From assembly GCA_013003145.1 (NCBI GenBank), contig JABDLH010000115.1, forward strand, positions 1 to 17,995: 17,995 nucleotides of DNA, in the 5' to 3' direction. Below the pieces are notes generated by a model. The model was not told where the DNA came from and ran no database searches. It was given only the letters and a program-made list of their open reading frames with translations. Source of the DNA: Flavobacteriaceae bacterium. GTDB lineage: Bacteria; Bacteroidota; Bacteroidia; Flavobacteriales; Flavobacteriaceae. The position numbers and the translations under genes are program-made. Shown in pieces: positions 8,120-15,628 of the stretch (position 1 is the first letter of the stretch; the number at the start of each line of letters is the position of its first letter).

Positions 8120-9073
8120 CTAACCGTTATAGACACCCATCTGCGCATATTTATCCATGCGTGCTGTGACCAGATCTTTTGGTGATAACTTTTTAAGTTG
8201 CTCGTAATTCTTAGAAATCTTGTTTTTGACGATATCAAAAGTTTTTTCGCGTTGTGCATGAGCACCTCCGGCGGGTTCGCGGACGATCTCGTCAATCAGT
8301 TTCAATTTCTTCATGTCAGTAGCGGTGAGCTTTAATGCCTCGGCGGCCTGCTCTTTATATTCCCAACTTCTCCAGAGGATAGATGAACACGATTCTGGTG
8401 AGATCACGGAATACCAGGTATTTTCCAGCATAAGCACCTTGTCTCCTACACCGATACCCAATGCACCTCCGGAAGCTCCTTCCCCGATGATCACGCAGAT
8501 GATCGGCACCTTCAGGCGGGTCATTTCCAGGATATTCCGGGCAATGGCTTCTCCTTGCCCACGCTCTTCGGCTTCGATACCGGGATAGGCTCCGGGAGTA
8601 TCGATAAAACAAACTACCGGCAGTCCAAACTTCTCGGCAGATTTCATAAGCCTAAGCGCTTTTCGGTATCCTTCAGGATTGGCCATACCAAAGTTCCTGT
8701 ACTGACGGGTCTTGGTATTATATCCTTTTTGCTGACCGATGAACATATAGCTCTGCTCGCCGATTTTACCCAAACCACCGATCATGGCTTTGTCGTCCTT
8801 TACATTCCTGTCACCGTGTAGCTCCAGGAAGGTATCGCCACAAATGGCTTTAATATAATCCAGGGTATATGGCCTGTTGGGATGCCTGGAAAGCTGAACT
8901 CGCTGCCAGGCAGAGAGATTCTTATAGATGTCTTTCCTGGTCTGTTCCAGTTTCTTTTCGATCTGCTTACAGGTCTCGGTAACATCAACATCGCTCTCTT
9001 CCCCGATAAGTTGACATTTTTCCAACTGTTCTTCCAACTCCTTAATAGGAAGTTCAAATTCCAAATACTCCAT
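8120..9073 (-). CDS. accA: Acetyl-CoA carboxylase carboxyltransferase subunit alpha
   Basis: With AccD it moves the carboxyl group from biotin to acetyl-CoA, making malonyl-CoA for fatty-acid synthesis. From the ATG at 9073 it has 317 residues and begins [20 protein letters not shown], matching the usual AccA start. The crotonase-fold core has [40 protein letters not shown], the oxyanion-hole region [39 protein letters not shown] and [11 protein letters not shown]. The longer frame starts at a TTG (9106) that is part of the TATATTTG promoter box and so cannot be translated from that transcript. accD is not in the window. dnaB follows after 168 bases. Confidence 0.96.
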   Translation of the reverse strand: MEYLEFELPIKELEEQLEKCQLIGEESDVDVTETCKQIEKKLEQTRKDIYKNLSAWQRVQLSRHPNRPYTLDYIKAICGDTFLELHGDRNVKDDKAMIGGLGKIGEQSYMFIGQQKGYNTKTRQYRNFGMANPEGYRKALRLMKSAEKFGLPVVCFIDTPGAYPGIEAEERGQGEAIARNILEMTRLKVPIICVIIGEGASGGALGIGVGDKVLMLENTWYSVISPESCSSILWRSWEYKEQAAEALKLTATDMKKLKLIDEIVREPAGGAHAQREKTFDIVKNKISKNYEQLKKLSPKDLVTARMDKYAQMGVYNG

Positions 9074-9103
9074 GAATGACTTGAGTTTAGTTTTATCAGC
9101 AGA

Positions 9104-9111
9104 CAAATATA
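9104..9111 (-). promoter_or_regulatory. Predicted -7 box of accA
   Basis: TATATTTG on the - strand, matching TAnnTTTG; TTC at the -33 position 18 bases upstream is a one-base variant of TTG. Transcription would begin near 9097, about 25 bases before the accA ATG at 9073. Confidence 0.6.
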
Positions 9112-9164
9112 AAATTTTATACCCGCATTGAACAGAAAAATCAAGGAAAGCCTACATCTGTTGT

Positions 9165-9184
9165 AAGTTGCTGAAGGGCAACTT
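9165..9184. terminator. Hairpin after the lptG stop codon
   Basis: Perfect 7-base stem AAGTTGC / GCAACTT with a 6-base loop, starting just past the permease stop. The T-run (five T ending at 9187) follows it on the + strand, whereas on the - strand, where the gene is read, the stem is followed by ACAACAG. It may be a weak or processing-type 3' end of the tgt-lptG mRNA. Confidence 0.4.
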
Positions 9185-9185
9185 T

Positions 9186-10265
9186 TTATCGCTTCGCCTT
9201 CTGTAGCAGGTAGATACCTAATAACCCGAATACAATGTTCGGGATCAGCACGGCAAGTAAAGGAGAGAAACCTGATTGTTCTGCCAGTGTTCCAAAGACT
9301 TTGTCAAAAAAGATATAGATAAAGGCGACGCCCATTCCAAAGGCCAGGTTGATCCCCATACCTCCCCTTCGTTTGATCGAGGAGACGGCCACACCGATTA
9401 TGGTGAGAATAAATGCCGATACCGGTAAGGCCCACCGCTTGTATTTGACCAGCACGTAAGCATTGATATTCGAGGCTCCTTTTCGCTTTTGTACCTCTAT
9501 GAACTCGTTCAACTCAAAGAGATTCTTGGTCTCGGCCACATAGGAAACCGGGGTGAGATCATCAATCTTAAAATTAAATACGGTATCCAGGCGACGCCTG
9601 GTCTCGACAAGCTCAGTCTGCTCGCCTACCTTTCTTTTTTTATAGGAGGTCAGCCTGTAGATACTGTCTTTGGGTATCCACCGGATATTGGCTGCCGTGA
9701 TCTTATAATCTAATTTATCTTCCTTGTTAAAATGTTCAAAGGTGAAATTATACCCGATCTGCCGGGCGGGATCAAAGCTGCTCACATAGATATAATCATC
9801 TTCGTTGAGCTGGGTAAAAATATTGCTGGTAACCCTATCCTGTTTACCCTTTTTCAGGTATTTATATTTAAACTCGTTGTACCCTACACTGGCGTTCGGC
9901 ACAATGAACATCCCCAGGAAGAACATTAAAACTGCAATGATACTTGCCCCTATAAAATAAGGCCTCAGGAAGCGTCCGAAGGATACCCCGGAACTCAGGA
10001 TTGCGACGATCTCCGTATTATTCGCCAATTTAGAAGTAAAGAAAATAATGGAAAGGAAGAGAAAAATGGGAAAAAGCAGGCTACCTATATATATGGTAAA
10101 GTTCATATAATAGATCAGGATCTCGTTCAGGGGAGCTTCATTATCGATCATCTTACCGATCTGCTCTGCCAAATTCAGCATAATCCCGATAGGCACAAAC
10201 AGCATAAGCATCAGGCCAAAGGTGGCCAGGTAGCGCTTTAATATGTACCAGTCTATTATTCCCAC
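9186..10265 (-). CDS. LptF/LptG family LPS export permease
   Basis: Inner-membrane permease of the YjgP/YjgQ family. In the LptB2FG complex it extracts lipopolysaccharide from the inner membrane and passes it to the periplasmic bridge. It has 359 residues in the family layout: three membrane segments (about 13-33, 60-78, 103-123), a periplasmic beta-jellyroll domain (about 125-265), then three more (about 281-297, 304-320, 334-354). NTEIVAILSSGVSFGRFLRPY is the conserved cytoplasmic coupling helix that contacts LptB. The start is GTG at 10265, whose G is also the last base of the tgt stop (TAGTG), so translation is probably coupled. Whether it is LptF or LptG cannot be decided from this one sequence. 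The tgt-permease pair is common in Bacteroidota. Confidence 0.93.
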   Translation of the reverse strand: MGIIDWYILKRYLATFGLMLMLFVPIGIMLNLAEQIGKMIDNEAPLNEILIYYMNFTIYIGSLLFPIFLFLSIIFFTSKLANNTEIVAILSSGVSFGRFLRPYFIGASIIAVLMFFLGMFIVPNASVGYNEFKYKYLKKGKQDRVTSNIFTQLNEDDYIYVSSFDPARQIGYNFTFEHFNKEDKLDYKITAANIRWIPKDSIYRLTSYKKRKVGEQTELVETRRRLDTVFNFKIDDLTPVSYVAETKNLFELNEFIEVQKRKGASNINAYVLVKYKRWALPVSAFILTIIGVAVSSIKRRGGMGINLAFGMGVAFIYIFFDKVFGTLAEQSGFSPLLAVLIPNIVFGLLGIYLLQKAKR

Positions 10266-11395
10266 TAGAGTCGCTTATCCATATTACGTACCATCTGGTT
10301 TTTCCAGCTGGCAAAATCTCCTGCTAAAATATGTTTTCTCGCCTCCCGGACCAACCACATATAAAAGCCAAGGTTATGAATGGTGGCGATCTGCTTGCCA
10401 AGGTATTCGTTTGCAGCAAAAAGGTGCCGCAGGTATGCTTTGGAATATTCGTGATCCACAAAAGTTGTTCCCGAAGGATCTAATGGTGAGAAATCGTCCT
10501 CCCATTTCTTGTTCTTGATATTGATGGTACCCTCTGCGGTAAAAAGCATACCGTTCCTCGCGTTCCTGGTAGGCATTACACAGTCGAACATATCTATTCC
10601 CAATGCGATATTTTCCAAGATATTGATGGGCGTACCCACCCCCATCAGGTACCTGGGCTTATCTTCCGGAAGAACGCTACAGACCACCTCGCTCATGGCA
10701 TACATCTCTTCGGCCGGTTCTCCTACAGAAAGCCCTCCAATAGCATTCCCTTCGCAGCCGGAATTTGCGATATATTCTGCAGACTGCAGCCTTAGGTCTT
10801 TATAAGTGGATCCCTGGACGATAGGAAAAAAGGTTTGGTCAAAACCGTACTTAGGGGGTACTTTATCCAGGTGGGCGATACAACGATCCAACCACCTGTG
10901 GGTCATATGCATAGAGCGTTTGGCATAGCGGTAATCACAGGGATAAGGAGTACATTCGTCAAAAGCCATAATGATGTCTGCCCCGATGGTTCGTTGAATT
11001 TCCATCACATTTTCCGGGGTGAAGAAATGCAAAGAACCATCTATATGCGATTTAAACTTAACACCTTCTTCCTTGATCTTGCGGTTCGCCGAGAGAGAAT
11101 ACACCTGGTAACCCCCACTATCGGTCAGGATATTCCGATCCCATCCCATGAATTTATGTAGTCCTCCTGCCTTTTCCAGAATATCTGTTTTGGGCCGGAG
11201 AAATAAATGGTAAGTGTTAGCCAGGATAATATCCGGGTTAACTTCCTCTCTGAGTTCACGTTGATGTACTCCTTTGACAGAAGCGACAGTGCCCACCGGC
11301 ATAAATATCGGTGTTTCAATAATACCGTGATCAGTCTGCAGGCTGCCGGCCCTGGCTTTGGATTGGGGATCCGTATGTGCTAAAGTAAATTTCAA
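10265..11395 (-). CDS. tgt: Queuine tRNA-ribosyltransferase (tRNA-guanine transglycosylase)
   Basis: Exchanges guanine-34 of GUN-anticodon tRNAs for preQ1 in queuosine synthesis. The start is set at TTG 11395 (MKFTLAHTDPQSKARAG, 376 residues): the family begins here, and the ATG at 11425 lies upstream of the promoter box 11413-11420. Catalytic residues are present: Asp92 in ILTDSGGYQVYSL and nucleophile Asp271 in GIDMFDCVMPTRNARNG. The substrate loop AFDECTPYP and GGLSVGEP are normal. Notably, the C-terminal zinc cysteines are gone: E. coli PECDCYTC aligns with PSGTTFVD here, so all three Cys are replaced, while the fourth ligand His340 (TIHNL) remains. As I recall, Bacteroidota homologues share this. 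It is followed directly by the Lpt permease. Confidence 0.96.
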   Translation of the reverse strand: MKFTLAHTDPQSKARAGSLQTDHGIIETPIFMPVGTVASVKGVHQRELREEVNPDIILANTYHLFLRPKTDILEKAGGLHKFMGWDRNILTDSGGYQVYSLSANRKIKEEGVKFKSHIDGSLHFFTPENVMEIQRTIGADIIMAFDECTPYPCDYRYAKRSMHMTHRWLDRCIAHLDKVPPKYGFDQTFFPIVQGSTYKDLRLQSAEYIANSGCEGNAIGGLSVGEPAEEMYAMSEVVCSVLPEDKPRYLMGVGTPINILENIALGIDMFDCVMPTRNARNGMLFTAEGTINIKNKKWEDDFSPLDPSGTTFVDHEYSKAYLRHLFAANEYLGKQIATIHNLGFYMWLVREARKHILAGDFASWKNQMVRNMDKRL

Positions 11396-11412
11396 ATCGT
11401 AATTTTCAGTCG

Positions 11413-11420
11413 CAAATATA
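11413..11420 (-). promoter_or_regulatory. Predicted -7 box of tgt-lptG
   Basis: TATATTTG on the - strand fits TAnnTTTG. Its 3' end is 17 bases before the TTG start at 11395, giving a leader of around 10-12 bases. No good TTG is seen at -33. The box overlaps codons of the longer ATG frame, which argues against that start. Confidence 0.55.
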
Positions 11421-11502
11421 GGCATCCCCCTCCATAAAAGACCGGCCTTTATATAAAGTTTAGCGCCTATCCCCTTGTTTGGATAAAATAATATGGCTAC
11501 TG

Positions 11503-11533
11503 TTGTACAACCAAAAGATAGCCCTTACATTTG
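11503..11533 (+). promoter_or_regulatory. Predicted promoter of split transketolase genes
   Basis: TTG (11503-11505), 20 bases, TACATTTG (11526-11533): a full match to the Bacteroidota pattern. Transcription would start near 11540, about 15 bases before the ATG at 11555. Confidence 0.75.
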
Positions 11534-11554
11534 AGGGTCACTAACACGTCAACA

Positions 11555-12400
11555 ATGTCGAAATCACAAGACTTACAGGATCTTATCTTACAGGTAAGAC
11601 GCGATATCGTTCGCATGGTACATAATGTAAACTCAGGACACCCGGGAGGCTCTTTAGGCTGCACCGAATTTTTTGTCGCTTTGTACAACGAGGTGATGGA
11701 ACTGAAAGATGGCTTTGATATGGACGGAGTTGGAGAAGACTTGTTCTTCCTGTCTAACGGGCATATTTCTCCTGTCTTTTACAGTGTACTGGCACGCAGG
11801 GGTTACTTCCCAATAGAAGAGCTGAACACCTTCCGCCTGATCAATTCCAGGTTGCAGGGACATCCTACCACACATGAGGGATTACCCGGTGTTCGCATCG
11901 CATCCGGTTCCCTGGGACAAGGAATGTCTGTTGCCATTGGTGCTGCCCAGGCCAAAAAACTAAATAAAGATCCACACCTGGTTTTCAGCCTTCATGGAGA
12001 CGGAGAACTACAGGAAGGACAAAACTGGGAAGCCATCATGTATGCTGCCGGGAAAAAAGTAGATAACCTTATCGCTACTGTAGACCGCAATGGTCAACAG
12101 ATAGACGGGGCCACGGAAGAAGTGATGCCGATGGGCGATCTTAAAGCGAAATTCCTCGCTTTTGGATGGGACGTATTGGAACTGGAAAACGGTAATGACC
12201 TGCAAGCAGTGATCGATACGTTGCATGAGGCCAAGAAGAGAACCGGGAAAGGTAAACCGGTTTGTATCATCATGCATACCGAAATGGGACATGGGGTGGA
12301 CTTTATGATGGGAACCCACGCATGGCATGGTAAAGCTCCTAACGACGAGCAATTGGCAACAGCACTAGCGCAGAATCCGGAAACCCTGGGTGATTATTAA
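11555..12400 (+). CDS. Transketolase, N-terminal (thiamine-binding) subunit
   Basis: One half of a two-gene transketolase, which moves two-carbon units between sugar phosphates in the pentose phosphate pathway. From the ATG at 11555 it has 281 residues (MSKSQDLQDLILQVRRDIV). It carries the thiamine-diphosphate domain: SGHPGGSLGCTEFF, LSNGHISPVFYSVLARRGY, GHPTTHEGLPGVRIASGSLG, and the cofactor/magnesium motif GDGELQEGQNWEAIMYA ending in the NG of DRNGQQIDG. The longer frame begins at a TTG inside the promoter box and is rejected. The C-terminal subunit follows 19 bases later, so equal amounts can be made. DXP synthase has a similar fold, but the split form and motifs favour transketolase. Confidence 0.94.
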   Translation: MSKSQDLQDLILQVRRDIVRMVHNVNSGHPGGSLGCTEFFVALYNEVMELKDGFDMDGVGEDLFFLSNGHISPVFYSVLARRGYFPIEELNTFRLINSRLQGHPTTHEGLPGVRIASGSLGQGMSVAIGAAQAKKLNKDPHLVFSLHGDGELQEGQNWEAIMYAAGKKVDNLIATVDRNGQQIDGATEEVMPMGDLKAKFLAFGWDVLELENGNDLQAVIDTLHEAKKRTGKGKPVCIIMHTEMGHGVDFMMGTHAWHGKAPNDEQLATALAQNPETLGDY

Positions 12401-12419
12401 ACGATCCAAAAAAAACTCG

Positions 12420-13376
12420 ATGAAAAAATATAAAGACCAAGGAAGTAAAGATACCCGAAGCGGCTTTGGAGCCGGTATGACTGAACTAGGCCGGACCAAC
12501 CCTAAAGTAGTCGCCTTATGTGCAGACCTTGTCGGATCATTGAAAATAGACACTTTTATTAAAGAAAGCCCGGAACGTTTTTTCCAGGTCGGGATTGCCG
12601 AGGCCAATATGATGGGAATCGCAGCCGGACTTACCATAGGGGGATATATTCCTTATACTACAACCTTCGCAAACTTTTCCACCGGGAGAGTCTATGACCA
12701 GATCAGGCAGTCTATCGCCTATTCCGGGAAGAATGTTAAGATCTGTGCTTCCCACGCTGGTTTAACTTTGGGAGAAGACGGGGCTACCCACCAAATCCTG
12801 GAAGATCTGGGGATGATGAAGATGCTTCCCGGTATGACTGTTATCAATCCCTGCGACTATAACCAAACCAAGGCGGCGACCATCGCTATATCAAAACACC
12901 AAGGACCTGTATACCTGAGATTCGGGAGACCGGTAGTACCTAATTTTACCCCGGAGGATCAGGAATTTGTTATTGGGAAAGCAGTTCACCTGATCGAAGG
13001 TTCTGATGTGACTATCATCGCTACAGGACACCTGGTATGGCAAGCCCTCCAGGCTGCTGAAAACCTTGAGAAAGAAGGAATTTCTGCCGAAGTCATTAAT
13101 ATCCACACTATTAAGCCTCTTGACACAGAAGCTATTTTAAAATCGGTTAAAAAAACCGGTTGCGTGGTAACTGCTGAAGAACATAATTACCTGGGTGGAC
13201 TTGGAGAAAGTGTTGCCCGTACCCTTAGTTCGGAATACCCAGCACCACAATCTTTTGTTGCGACCAAAGATACTTTTGGAGAAAGTGGAACTCCTGAACA
13301 ACTTATGGAGAAATACGGCTTGAACAATAAAGCAATAGAAGAAGCCGTTAAGGAGGTGATTAAAAAGAAGGCCTAA
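12420..13376 (+). CDS. Transketolase, C-terminal (pyrimidine-binding) subunit
   Basis: The second half of the split transketolase, 318 residues from the ATG at 12420 (MKKYKDQGSKDTRSGFGAGM). It has the pyrimidine-binding domain with the catalytic glutamate in QVGIAEANMMGIAAGL, then TTFANFSTGRVYDQIRQSIAY and ASHAGLTLGEDGATHQ, and the C-terminal transketolase domain (about 190-318: VHLIEGSDVTIIATGHLV, INIHTIKPLD, TAEEHNYLGGLGESVA). A GTG at 12390 would extend it 10 residues into the N-terminal subunit's end; the ATG fits the family better. The two subunits must assemble because each active site uses residues of both. A short hairpin follows at 13382-13399. Confidence 0.94.
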   Translation: MKKYKDQGSKDTRSGFGAGMTELGRTNPKVVALCADLVGSLKIDTFIKESPERFFQVGIAEANMMGIAAGLTIGGYIPYTTTFANFSTGRVYDQIRQSIAYSGKNVKICASHAGLTLGEDGATHQILEDLGMMKMLPGMTVINPCDYNQTKAATIAISKHQGPVYLRFGRPVVPNFTPEDQEFVIGKAVHLIEGSDVTIIATGHLVWQALQAAENLEKEGISAEVINIHTIKPLDTEAILKSVKKTGCVVTAEEHNYLGGLGESVARTLSSEYPAPQSFVATKDTFGESGTPEQLMEKYGLNNKAIEEAVKEVIKKKA

Positions 13377-13381
13377 GATGT

Positions 13382-13399
13382 GGTATCGTTTTTGATACC
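13382..13399 (+). repeat. Small hairpin after transketolase genes
   Basis: GGTATC (13382-13387), loop GTTTTT, GATACC (13394-13399), 5 bases after the stop. The T-run is in the loop, not after the stem, so it is not a normal intrinsic terminator; it may be a 3'-end stabiliser. No TAnnTTTG box was found between it and the next gene. Confidence 0.4.
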
Positions 13400-13431
13400 T
13401 GTCTAGGTGTCTAAATAAAACGAATCACATT

Positions 13432-14019
13432 ATGAAAAAAACACTTATCACGATGGCCCTTGCCCTGTGCGGTGCGGCCACATTTGCGCAATCCAATAAC
13501 AGTTTTGGCTTAAAAGGCGGACTGAACTATAACGGCAACGGAGATTATTTTGATTCTGCGGAGCAGGCCTATGAAAACCCCGGGCGAAACGTAGGTTACC
13601 ACCTGGGAATTTACGGCAAGATCGGGGAAAGCTTCTATCTGCGCCCAGAATTGGTGTATACCAGCATCTCTTCGGATTACGATGATGACACCTTTAAAAT
13701 GTCTAAACTGGATCTGCCGGTCTTACTAGGTGCTAAACTTATAGGACCAGTACATGTATTTGCAGGCCCGGCTTTCCAGTACATCCTGGATACAGACTAC
13801 AGAGGGGTTACCATTAACGATGTGGAGAATGATTTCACGGTTGGTGTCAACCTTGGTGCCGGACTTGACTTCGGCAAACTAGGTGTGGATCTTCGGTACG
13901 AGAGAGGTTTCAGTGAAAACGAAGCAACCTTTGTCAATACCAATATTACCGAACTCAACGGTGACAGGATCGACACCCGCCCGGACCAGTTAATTCTCAG
14001 CCTGTCCCTGGCGCTTTAA
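13432..14019 (+). CDS. PorT-like outer-membrane beta-barrel protein
   Basis: A 195-residue exported protein. It begins with a clear signal peptide (MKKTLITMALALCGAATFAQ, cut after AFA-like TFA at about 19). The mature part shows alternating strands ending in aromatic residues: FGLKGGLNYNG, NVGYHLGIYGKIGESFYLRPELVY, KLDLPVLLGAKLIGPVHVFAGPAFQYIL, GVNLGAGLDFGKLGVDLRYERGF, and a final LILSLSLAL strand. This is the pattern of the outer-membrane beta-barrel / PorT family common in Bacteroidota, probably an eight-stranded barrel. The role is unknown; PorT itself acts in type IX secretion, but small paralogues like this one are numerous and should not be equated with it. It is followed by two terminators. 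Confidence 0.88.
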   Translation: MKKTLITMALALCGAATFAQSNNSFGLKGGLNYNGNGDYFDSAEQAYENPGRNVGYHLGIYGKIGESFYLRPELVYTSISSDYDDDTFKMSKLDLPVLLGAKLIGPVHVFAGPAFQYILDTDYRGVTINDVENDFTVGVNLGAGLDFGKLGVDLRYERGFSENEATFVNTNITELNGDRIDTRPDQLILSLSLAL

Positions 14020-14043
14020 AAGAGAATAATTAGTAATAATAAT

Positions 14044-14070
14044 AACCCGGTCTTTCAGGCCGGGTTTTTT
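14044..14070 (+). terminator. Intrinsic terminator after PorT-like gene
   Basis: Stem AACCCGG / CCGGGTT with a 9-base loop, followed by further T (six T at 14065-14070). It lies 25 bases after the stop codon. Confidence 0.88.
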
Positions 14071-14084
14071 ATTGGGATATACGA

Positions 14085-14122
14085 CACTGACAACTGACAT
14101 CTGACAGCACAAAATGTCAGTG
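14085..14122. repeat. CTGACA repeats and inverted repeat between two terminators
   Basis: CACTGACA (14085-14092), AACTGACA (14093-14099 plus the preceding A) and TCTGACA (14100-14106) follow each other, a short degenerate tandem array. The first copy also pairs perfectly with TGTCAGTG at 14115-14122. Function unknown. Confidence 0.65.
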
Positions 14123-14130
14123 CATGGCAA

Positions 14131-14160
14131 AAAAAAACCGGCTCAATTGCCGGTTTTTTT
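14131..14160. terminator. Bidirectional intrinsic terminator
   Basis: Perfect 12-base stem AAAAAAACCGGC / GCCGGTTTTTTT with loop TCAATT. A-run and T-run flank a GC-rich core on both strands, so it can end transcripts from the PorT-like gene and from the convergent FKBP gene, 27 bases from the latter's stop. Confidence 0.93.
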
Positions 14161-14186
14161 GATCTTCTAAGATTGTGATATGTGCC

Positions 14187-15179
14187 TTATTCATTGACCG
14201 GATCGCTGTCATCGGCATCCAGGTAGTTGGGTGTACCGTCGCCATCCGTATCAGGATAAGTGATATTGCCCGCTTCGTCTATTATGATCTCGTCCCGGGT
14301 GGGAGTTCCATCCTGGTCATCATCATCATCGAGGAAATTAACTCGTCTTGAGAATGTTCCTGTAGCATCTTCTGCTTCCTGGTCTGTATTGTCATCATAA
14401 AGAAATCCATTCCCGTCCAGGTCCTCATCTATGGATGGTATACCATCCCCGTCGTGATCGGTCCTGTTCAGAGAGAAGAGGTCTACTTCAAAAATGAGTG
14501 GACTGTAAGCCGGAATTTGTCCCTGGGCTACATTGTAGAATCCTAAACCGGAAGGCATAATGATCAAACCGACACCATAATCCTCAACCGTAAATGTTCC
14601 GTCATCATTCACCACGGGGGCTCCTCCTGTCTGCAGGAAAGGCATTCCCTCGGTAAATCCGCGGGCGCCTTGTGTCGGAGCCTGGATCTGGGCCAGATCA
14701 AACCAAATGGCCGTACTGGTCGAGGCATCGAAGACCGTCCCGTCTAACAATGATCCCCTGTACTGAACAAATGTTGAGTCGGCAATTGTCGGATAAAGAC
14801 CATTACCGTTGTCCCCTTCCCGGGCCACCAGGTAATAAAGCGTATGGTCTACTACTTCATCAGAATTAAGGTTGAATTCCGTTGCTCTTACAGAAATGGT
14901 TTTAGAACCCACCTGGTTTGCCAAAGGAATCTTATCAGCGTTCTCACCGGCAATGGTATCTATCCTTATCCGGTAGTCGAAATCTGCCGGAGGTGCATTA
15001 AATTCTTCATAATTGTAAAAATGTGTCTGCAAGTACTCCTGTATAGCTGCCTCATCTTCTGCAACCACTTCTCCCAGGTCGCGGGGAGCAATGCTAACCC
15101 CTCCGAGACCGTCATCCCTGTTACAAGCGATGAACGAAATAGCTACGAGCGCCAAAACGGCGATTTTATTTAACTGCAT
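14187..15179 (-). CDS. FKBP-type peptidyl-prolyl isomerase lipoprotein with Asp-rich Ca-binding-like tail
   Basis: A 330-residue exported lipoprotein from the ATG at 15179. The signal runs MQLNKIAVLALVAISFIAC with lipid-bearing Cys19; acidic residues follow (NRDDG), which may favour surface display in Bacteroidota. An FKBP domain lies about 125-255: FVQYRGSLLDGTVFDAS, ARGFTEGMPFLQTGG, GLIIMPSGLGFY and IPAYSPLIFEVDLFSLN, which should speed proline isomerisation. The C-terminal 80 residues hold thrombospondin-type-3-like calcium loops: DHDGDGIPSIDEDLDGNG, DDDDDQDGTPTRDE and DTDGDGTPNYLDADDSDP. A TTG start at 15209 is rejected since it would put a charged leader before the signal. It is convergent with the PorT-like gene and diverges from the S4 gene. 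It is longer than gliding protein GldI and is not claimed to be it. Confidence 0.92.
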   Translation of the reverse strand: MQLNKIAVLALVAISFIACNRDDGLGGVSIAPRDLGEVVAEDEAAIQEYLQTHFYNYEEFNAPPADFDYRIRIDTIAGENADKIPLANQVGSKTISVRATEFNLNSDEVVDHTLYYLVAREGDNGNGLYPTIADSTFVQYRGSLLDGTVFDASTSTAIWFDLAQIQAPTQGARGFTEGMPFLQTGGAPVVNDDGTFTVEDYGVGLIIMPSGLGFYNVAQGQIPAYSPLIFEVDLFSLNRTDHDGDGIPSIDEDLDGNGFLYDDNTDQEAEDATGTFSRRVNFLDDDDDQDGTPTRDEIIIDEAGNITYPDTDGDGTPNYLDADDSDPVNE

Positions 15180-15217
15180 GGATTCTGGTTTGAAGGCCGC
15201 AAGATACAATTTTCCCC

Positions 15218-15225
15218 TATTTTTG
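15218..15225 (+). promoter_or_regulatory. Predicted -7 box of the S4-methyltransferase-PRT operon
   Basis: TATTTTTG matches TAnnTTTG and lies 31 bases before the ATG at 15257. A TTTG at 15189-15192 is the nearest -33 candidate, with a rather long 25-base spacer. Confidence 0.5.
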
Positions 15226-15256
15226 TAGAAGTGATTAACAAAGAATTAATCGGTGT

Positions 15257-15628
15257 ATGCGTATAGACAGCTACCTTTGGAGTACTCGCTATTACAAGTC
15301 CAGGAGCCAGGCTTCAGAGGCTTGTAAGAAAGGACACATTAGGGTTAACGGGCAAGTGGTAAAACCATCCAGGGATGTCTACCCCGGGGACAAGGTGATC
15401 GTCAGAAAGAACCAGATCAATTATGAGCTATCAGTACTCGATCTTCCCAAGAGCAGGGTTGGTGCCAAATTGGTTGATATTTACCGCAAAGACACCACCC
15501 CGGAAGATGCGTTTAAGCACGATGATTTATTGAAGTATGCTAAGGACTATTACCGAAAGAAGGGAACCGGCCGACCCACCAAAAAAGACCGCAGAGATAT
15601 AGACGACTACCTGGATGAAACTGAATAA
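15257..15628 (+). CDS. S4-domain RNA-binding protein (Hsp15-like)
   Basis: A 123-residue basic protein. Residues 1-50 form an S4 RNA-binding domain: MRIDSYLWSTRYYKSRSQAS, then ACKKGHIRVNGQVVKPSRDVYPGDKVIV. The rest is a lysine/arginine-rich tail (RKKGTGRPTKKDRRDIDDYL). The architecture is that of Hsp15 (HslR), which in E. coli binds 50S subunits carrying a stalled peptide after heat shock and helps recycle them. That role is inferred, and no heat-shock promoter is seen. The gene overlaps the methyltransferase gene by 14 bases, so the two are almost certainly co-translated. Confidence 0.92.
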   Translation: MRIDSYLWSTRYYKSRSQASEACKKGHIRVNGQVVKPSRDVYPGDKVIVRKNQINYELSVLDLPKSRVGAKLVDIYRKDTTPEDAFKHDDLLKYAKDYYRKKGTGRPTKKDRRDIDDYLDETE

